Source: CAVVEQ01 sp963747315
GTDB lineage: Bacteria > Chloroflexota > Anaerolineae > Anaerolineales > Anaerolineaceae
Assembly (NCBI GenBank): GCA_963747315.1
Contig: CAVVEQ010000006.1
Location: forward strand, 186,001-250,000
Direction of reading: 5' to 3'
DNA: 64,000 nucleotides
Shown here: positions 59,425 to 64,000 of the stretch, piece after piece
Layout of the letters: every line of letters starts with the position of its first letter
Position numbering within the stretch: position 1 is the first letter of the stretch
Position numbers and translations under genes: made by a program
Notes under the pieces: model-generated
What the model was told of the DNA's origin: nothing
Seen by the model: the letters and a program-made list of their open reading frames with translations, nothing else
The model's database searches: none

Positions 59425-60602
59425 TTAACCTTTTTGGAAAAACCTGATATAGATCCACTTGCTCAAACGTATGCCGGGCTCATCCACAAGGCGGGTGAAG
59501 ACATAAGCGAAACACAGGATTAATCCCAGGGTTGATAGGTAGGCGATAGTAAAGGTGGTACCAAAAGACATACTTTGGACTGTTTTAAGCCAGTGAAAAA
59601 ACCAGGTTGAAAAGGATCCAATAATAATCAAGTGGAGGATAAATGCTGAATATGAGATACGTGATAAGAACTGGAGTGGGCGAGTATCCAATATTTTTTG
59701 AAGTACGCTGGAATAGAGGATGGTAAATGTAACCAACCCACCGCCAATGGTCTGCCAGAAAATGGTTGGTTTGATAGACTGAACCAAGGGCAGAATATTA
59801 TAAATGGATGGCTGCCCAGGCGTCAATCCGTTGCGGGGGTATGTCAATAGAAAAATCCCTACCAAACCAGTAAATATTACTAAAGCGAGTTGGTATTTAA
59901 TCTTAGGAAAGGTCACAAAAAGGTCCGCTAGTGCAACCCCAATAATGAATCGCGAATAATACTGGGATTTATACCCGCCAAACAGCAATGCCAAGATAAA
60001 TACTACGTAGATTATCCAACGGTTCCGGATACGGACCGCAAGATATGCGAGAGCAAGCGCAATAAATGATCCCAGCAATTCATATGTCATCACCCAGAGA
60101 ATAACTGTATAGTCTGCTGTGTAATTAAAAAAAAGAATCCACTAAACCCTCGCGAAGCATCGCAACAATGCTATCCTGATGATCCCACATCGTCAGAATA
60201 ACCGAAGGATTGGGTCGATCCAATGCCATTTTGCTCGCGAACTGGAACGCTGAAAACTGGATCATAATGAAGGTGATAACAATTAGTACATAAATCGGGA
60301 TTGCCAGGCGGGGGTATCGTCGGATAGCGCTGAGAGACCAGGATCTCTTCCTTTCGATTCCGGAAATATTTGTAAGTCATCACAAATCCGCTTAAGACAA
60401 AGAAAAGGGCGATTGCTGCCCGCCCATTGTTGAAAATATTCAATGGAAGGTTATAAAGGGTCACCTCCAGTTTGCCAGGCAGAACAGATTCGGCGGGATT
60501 GCCCGAAGAGATGGAAGGTAGAAAATACTGCAGGAAATGGGAATTGATCACCATAAAGGCTGCTAAACCGCGTAAGCCGTTTAAATACCGGGTATCTCCC
60601 AT
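59425..60602 (-). CDS. Acyltransferase family 3 (OafA/YrhL-like) membrane protein (one frameshift)
   Basis: About 392 codons. N-terminal MGDTRYLNGLRGLAAFMVINSHF (the conserved LxGLRGLAAxxV...H) and NGRAAIALFFVLSGFVMTYKYF, then after a shift near 60315 a multi-helix region with FLSRISYSAFILH near the end. O-acylates sugars on exported polysaccharides or lipids. More AT-rich than its neighbours. Another acyl group donor or substrate cannot be told. Confidence 0.85.
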
Positions 60603-60638
60603 AATGTTCGCTGCGTTACTTGGCTTTCTTTTGAGTCT

Positions 60639-62099
60639 CTAAACGAATTCTGAGCTTAATTTCGCCCCATAATCCAGCAAGGCTTTAACCATTTCCTTCG
60701 ACCTGCCCTCCGCATATACCCGAAGCACAGGTTCTGTTCCAGAGGGTCTGATCAGCAGCCAGGAGTCATCGGCCAGGATGTACTTGATCCCATCGAAAGA
60801 GACCACGTTGGCCACTTTTTCACCGCCGATAGAGGTTGGGGCTTCCGCGGTCAGCTTGGAGGTCATTTTTTCCTTCGCCACGGGGTATTTCAAGCGCACA
60901 TCTTTGCGTTCATAAAACGCCGGACCCACATCGTGAAGCAGATTTTCCACAAGTTCGTGGAAGGGGACCTTCGCATCTGCCACCATCTCCAGAATCAGCA
61001 GACCCAGGATGACGCCATCCCCCTCTGGGATATGGCCGCGGAATGAGATCCCACCGGATTCTTCCCCACCGATGAGCACATCTTCCTTCAGCATATAATC
61101 GGCGATGTGGTTGAATCCAACAGGGGTTTCATGCAGGGTCAACCCGTAACGCACGGCAAGCCGGTCGATCATACGCGTGGTGGAGACAGTTCGCACCACC
61201 GAACCCTTCCAGCCCTTTTTCTCCACCAGGTAGCGAAGTGCGAGAGCCATGATCTTGTGCGGATCGATGAAATTCCCGCGTTCGTCCATCGCGCCGATCC
61301 GATCTGCGTCGCCGTCGGTTGCCAGTCCAAAATCACCCAACCCGGTGGCGATTGCCCCCGATAAAGAACCCAGATAGCGTGCGATTGGTTCGGGGTGCAC
61401 TCCTCCAAATCCGGGGTTCATTTCGCTGCGGATTTCTGTCACTTCGGTGCCGCAGCCCTGCAGAATACCCTTGATCATCCCCCTCCCCGAGCCATACATC
61501 GAATCCACAACAACCCTCATGGGATGGTCGGCGATCTTATCAAAATCGATCAGGCTGCGAATATGATCGTAATATGCCGGGGTGGGATTGAAGCGCTGGA
61601 TAAGACCAGCCTCTCGTGCGTGCTCGAAATCCATCAGGTTCGGACCGCGCGCGCGCTCCTCGTTGTCGTTTAAATAAATTTCAACACGCTTGCACTGTTC
61701 GGGGGAGGCCGAATTGGCTCCCGCGGATTTGAGCTTGACCCCGTTATAACGCGGCGCGTTGTGCGAGGCGGTGATCATGATCCCAGCGATGGCATTCATT
61801 TCCCGCACGGCGTAGGAGATGACCGGGGTGGGCGCATCTGCCTGAGCCAGGTAGACGGTAAATCCGTTTGCCGCCAGTACGCGGGCGGCCTCGCTGGCAT
61901 AGCGGTCCGAAAGAAAGCGGGTATCGAAACCCACTACCATCTTTTTCGGGTTCGGACGTTTTTCCAGCTTTACGCCGTTGATCCAGGTATCAGAAGCCAC
62001 CGCGTCGGCGATAGCCTGGCTGACAAGCCGCAGATTTGTGAAGGTGAATGTGTCTGAAATAACGGCGCGCCAGCCGTCAGTCCCAAAATGTATGGTCAT
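60639..62099 (-). CDS. Phosphoglucomutase/phosphomannomutase family protein
   Basis: 486 residues, frame intact. HFGTDGWRAVISDTF, phosphoserine loop TASHNAPRYNG, metal loop DGDADRIGAMDE, sugar loop GGEESGGISFRG and phosphate loop RPSGTEPVLRVYAE all present. Converts hexose-6-P to hexose-1-P, feeding nucleotide-sugar pools used by the EPS and glycolipid genes in the window. GGAG seven bases before the ATG. Confidence 0.95.
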   Translation of the reverse strand: MTIHFGTDGWRAVISDTFTFTNLRLVSQAIADAVASDTWINGVKLEKRPNPKKMVVGFDTRFLSDRYASEAARVLAANGFTVYLAQADAPTPVISYAVREMNAIAGIMITASHNAPRYNGVKLKSAGANSASPEQCKRVEIYLNDNEERARGPNLMDFEHAREAGLIQRFNPTPAYYDHIRSLIDFDKIADHPMRVVVDSMYGSGRGMIKGILQGCGTEVTEIRSEMNPGFGGVHPEPIARYLGSLSGAIATGLGDFGLATDGDADRIGAMDERGNFIDPHKIMALALRYLVEKKGWKGSVVRTVSTTRMIDRLAVRYGLTLHETPVGFNHIADYMLKEDVLIGGEESGGISFRGHIPEGDGVILGLLILEMVADAKVPFHELVENLLHDVGPAFYERKDVRLKYPVAKEKMTSKLTAEAPTSIGGEKVANVVSFDGIKYILADDSWLLIRPSGTEPVLRVYAEGRSKEMVKALLDYGAKLSSEFV

Positions 62100-62145
62100 A
62101 GATTACTCCGCAATGATTTTCCGGGTGAACGCCGGGACGCCTATT

Positions 62146-63321
62146 TTACCACCCCGGAGCCGGGGTGGCGGTGGAAAGCAGATCGCGCACGATCCAACCA
62201 TCCCGACCGTCATTCAACCGGACGTGAGTCCAGGAGGTGGTACCGTCGTCAAATGAATCTGGCAGGATCACCACCAGGTAGCCATTGAGTAAACTGGCGA
62301 TCACTTTTGCACCAAAGTTAGGGGATTCGCGGATGATCGCGCCGGTGCTATCCGGCGCTTTGATATAGGCTTGCGCCAAAGTTGGTTCCACTGTCAGCGT
62401 GGGCGTCTCGGTGCTGGTGGGGATGAGTGTGGGGGTGGGTGTTTCTGTTCCTGTAGGCGCAAGCGTGGGAGTTTCTGTCACTGTCGGTACCGGGGTCCCC
62501 GATGGGACCGGCGTGGGCAGCGCCAACTGCGTGGAAACCGTTGAACCGAATCCGAGCAGTGCGATCAGGATCACAATGCAGATGAGAACAATGGACAAGG
62601 CCAACCCATACCCAAAGGGGGTTTGCGGCCGCAGTCGCATAAGCACCAAAACGATGGTGACCACCAGCGCAGTCCAGGCCAGGTTGACCAGGTAGACGAT
62701 CAACCCATCCGGCCACATGCCCGCCACCCTGCTGGTAATGCCGAACCCCGCCACCGCGATGGGGATGTAGAGCTCGTAGGCAATGGCCACGCTGGCCACC
62801 AGCGGGCGGGTGTTGGGATTCCGCACCAACAGGTAGGTGGAAAGCGCCGCCCCAACAGTGAGCAGTAGGAAATCCGGCCAGGCAAAATAGGTGTGAAAGA
62901 GAGAATTGGTGAGGATCAGATCCGGGAAAAAACGACTGGCCAGCCCGCCGAGCGCCGCGCAGCCAAAGACGATCAGGCTTCCCAGCAGGATGCCGACCAG
63001 GCACTGCAGGAAGAACCTCCCCGAGCCGACCACCGTGGCCAGCCCCAGCCCGAGCGCAGGTCCCATGAAAGGGGAAAGCAGCGCTGCCAGGATGAAGATG
63101 GCGGGGGCATCGGTGAAAATGGCCACCACCAGGACGATGCCCGCCAGCAGGGAGAAAATGAAGAAATCCCCTGTAGGAACGATCCGACGCGCCAGGTCGG
63201 TTAGGAAGACCTCGCGCTCACCATTCTCGTAAGGGAAAAGCTGCCGCTTGGTGCGCCTTCGGCGTGCGGGTGGCAGGGTTGAACCGGGAGGAGGGAGGGG
63301 TTCGTTCATCGGCAGGCTCAT
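62146..63321 (-). CDS. DUF389 membrane protein fused to a C-terminal SH3b domain
   Basis: About 391 residues. N-terminal basic region, then a DUF389 core: FFIFSLLAGIVLVVAIFTDAPAIFILAALLSPFMGPALGLGLATV, GRFFLQCLVGILLGSLIVFG and further helices. A Pro/Thr repeat linker (TPVPTVTETPTLAPTGTETP) leads to an extracellular SH3b-like domain (DSTGAIIRESPNFGAKVIASLLNGYLVVILPDS, WTHVRLNDGRDGWIVRDLL). ATG 63321 is chosen; the frame upstream lies antisense to the lipoprotein gene. Role unknown; SH3b domains often bind cell wall. Confidence 0.85.
   Translation of the reverse strand: MSLPMNEPLPPPGSTLPPARRRRTKRQLFPYENGEREVFLTDLARRIVPTGDFFIFSLLAGIVLVVAIFTDAPAIFILAALLSPFMGPALGLGLATVVGSGRFFLQCLVGILLGSLIVFGCAALGGLASRFFPDLILTNSLFHTYFAWPDFLLLTVGAALSTYLLVRNPNTRPLVASVAIAYELYIPIAVAGFGITSRVAGMWPDGLIVYLVNLAWTALVVTIVLVLMRLRPQTPFGYGLALSIVLICIVILIALLGFGSTVSTQLALPTPVPSGTPVPTVTETPTLAPTGTETPTPTLIPTSTETPTLTVEPTLAQAYIKAPDSTGAIIRESPNFGAKVIASLLNGYLVVILPDSFDDGTTSWTHVRLNDGRDGWIVRDLLSTATPAPGW
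62149..62168 (-). other. Strong hairpin at the end of the DUF389 gene
   Basis: CCACCCCGG-AG-CCGGGGTGG overlaps the last codons. Followed on the minus strand by TAAAATAGG, without a T tract, so it is not a standard terminator; it may block 3' exonucleases. Confidence 0.4.
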
Positions 63322-63367
63322 GGTTTTATTCCTGGGTGCATGTGCTGAGAAGAAAATCCTTAAATTG

Positions 63368-63411
63368 ATTATACATTCCTTTGAAAAGACTTTGCTGGAA
63401 GAGGGTAAAAT
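63368..63411. promoter_or_regulatory. Divergent promoter region (DUF389 / lipoprotein)
   Basis: Minus-strand TATAAT at 63373-63368 for the DUF389 gene and plus-strand TTGAAA (63381-63386) with TAAAAT (63406-63411, 19-bp spacer) for the lipoprotein. The -35 for the minus strand is poor. Confidence 0.45.
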
Positions 63412-63439
63412 TAGGCAATTCCTGGATCGAGGTACCCCC

Positions 63440-64000
63440 ATGCGGTTCGCTTCCCTGGCTTTGACCATACTGCTCTTTCTGGCTGCCGGCTGCGGCACAC
63501 CCACCCCGGCTGCCACGCCCACGCCTGCACCAACCCTCACCCCCGCCGCCACATCCACACCGTTGCCGGGGGAGGTTCTGCTGGTCACAAGTGGGGTTTC
63601 TGATCCCACCCTCCTTTCCTCCGCGCAGGAGACCCTCACCCGCCTGGCTAGCGGCTCCGGTTATACCCTCAAGGTGCTGCCTTCAGCCACCCCCGCCGAT
63701 CTCGGCGCGCAGGTTGTGGTCGCGGTCTTCCTCGCGCCGCCCTCAGACCTGCCAGCGCTTCTCAGTTCCGCCCCGCAAGCCCAATTCGTGGTCGTCAGCC
63801 CCGCAGAATTGCCCCAGGCAGTCAACCTCAGCGTGATCCTTTCCAACCCCGAGTACCAGTCCTTCCTGGCGGGTTATACCGCCATTCTGCTTTCCAACGA
63901 TTGGCGCGCGGGCGGGCTGCTGCCGGGTGGGACACCGGAGAACGATCAGCTGCAGCAATCCTTTGTGAACGGCGGTGCATATTTCTGTGGAACCTGCTCC
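63440..64000 (+). CDS. Substrate-binding lipoprotein, BMP/PnrA-like (3' end beyond window)
   Basis: 187 residues seen, open to the window end. Signal MRFASLALTILLFLAAGC with lipobox LAAGC (Cys 18), then a Pro/Thr/Ala linker (TPTPAATPTPAPTLTP). An alpha/beta domain follows with EVLLVTSGVSDPTLLSS, AQFVVVSPAELPQ, NPEYQSFLAGYTAILLSNDWRAGGLLPGG and FVNGGAYFCGTC. The last part resembles BMP-family nucleoside-binding proteins (xxxFLAGYxAA...VG...). GAGG lies 8 bases before the ATG. Confidence 0.7.
   Translation, partial: MRFASLALTILLFLAAGCGTPTPAATPTPAPTLTPAATSTPLPGEVLLVTSGVSDPTLLSSAQETLTRLASGSGYTLKVLPSATPADLGAQVVVAVFLAPPSDLPALLSSAPQAQFVVVSPAELPQAVNLSVILSNPEYQSFLAGYTAILLSNDWRAGGLLPGGTPENDQLQQSFVNGGAYFCGTCS

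Noticed and set aside
63322..63639. N-terminal extension of the DUF389 frame
   Set aside because: It would run antisense through the lipoprotein signal peptide; its translation (GVRVGAGVGVAAGVGV) is the mirror of the Pro/Thr linker.

Overview
The window looks like a chromosomal segment of a Chloroflexota bacterium, most likely class Anaerolineae. This is inferred from the protein repertoire: Pro/Thr-rich extracytoplasmic linkers, a tandem-domain ThyX, paired DUF970 cyclic-di-AMP receptors and an orphan MutL-like protein inside an unknown membrane operon. No rRNA, tRNA, CRISPR array, insertion sequence or prophage was recognised. The DNA is mostly GC-rich with AT-richer islands at about 4.47-4.8, 29.6-32.2 and 59.4-60.6 kb. 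About 30 conserved reading frames are broken by small indels, including infB, nusA, truB, ribF and rbfA. The flanking sequence is intact and the missing pieces resume in another frame, so these are most likely sequencing or assembly errors. Such genes are annotated here as single CDSs with the approximate break positions.

Layout. 1-4.5 kb: a large secreted Kelch/Ig/Fn3-type protein on the minus strand, cut by the window edge, with a near-perfect internal 610-bp duplication. 4.8-7.7 kb: a small zinc-ribbon protein, formate-tetrahydrofolate ligase and an AMMECR1 protein. 7.7-10.6 kb (minus): two cyclic-di-AMP receptor-like proteins downstream of a glycosidase-like protein with its own consensus promoter. 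10.7-13.7 kb: a class A penicillin-binding protein. 13.7-16 kb (minus): a methylase-like zinc-finger protein and a small partner. 17-26 kb (minus): one long information-processing operon, nusA-ylxR-infB-rbfA-nrnA-truB-ribF-thyX-CPBP protease, starting from a consensus promoter and lacking rimP. A phosphoribosyltransferase gene lies just upstream of it.

26.9-29.6 kb: an ABC-2 exporter (ATPase and two permeases). 29.9-35.2 kb: a GT2 glycosyltransferase, a flippase-like UPF0104 protein, an EamA transporter, Era GTPase, a YhhN protein and a small membrane protein. 35.2-39.1 kb (minus): a tight operon M50 protease-prephenate dehydrogenase-GIY-YIG-galK-YitT. 39.2-42.9 kb: DUF951, an MGDG-synthase-type glycosyltransferase, then tsaE-tsaB-rimI-udg (tRNA t6A and repair genes). 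42.9-49.3 kb: an exopolysaccharide cluster (nucleotide-sugar dehydrogenase, epimerase, flippase, GT4 and a large membrane protein).

49.7-59.3 kb holds the most intriguing block: eight tightly packed genes on the plus strand, ended by a strong terminator. They encode several membrane proteins, a giant zinc-ribbon protein whose disordered cytoplasmic region carries 11 Trp-centred 'DWL'-like motifs, an ASKHA-fold MutL homologue without glutamate mutase, a barrel-like protein, and a surface protein ending in an LPNTG sorting-type tail. I could not assign a function to it. The window ends with an acyltransferase, a phosphoglucomutase/phosphomannomutase, a DUF389-SH3b fusion and the start of a BMP-type lipoprotein.
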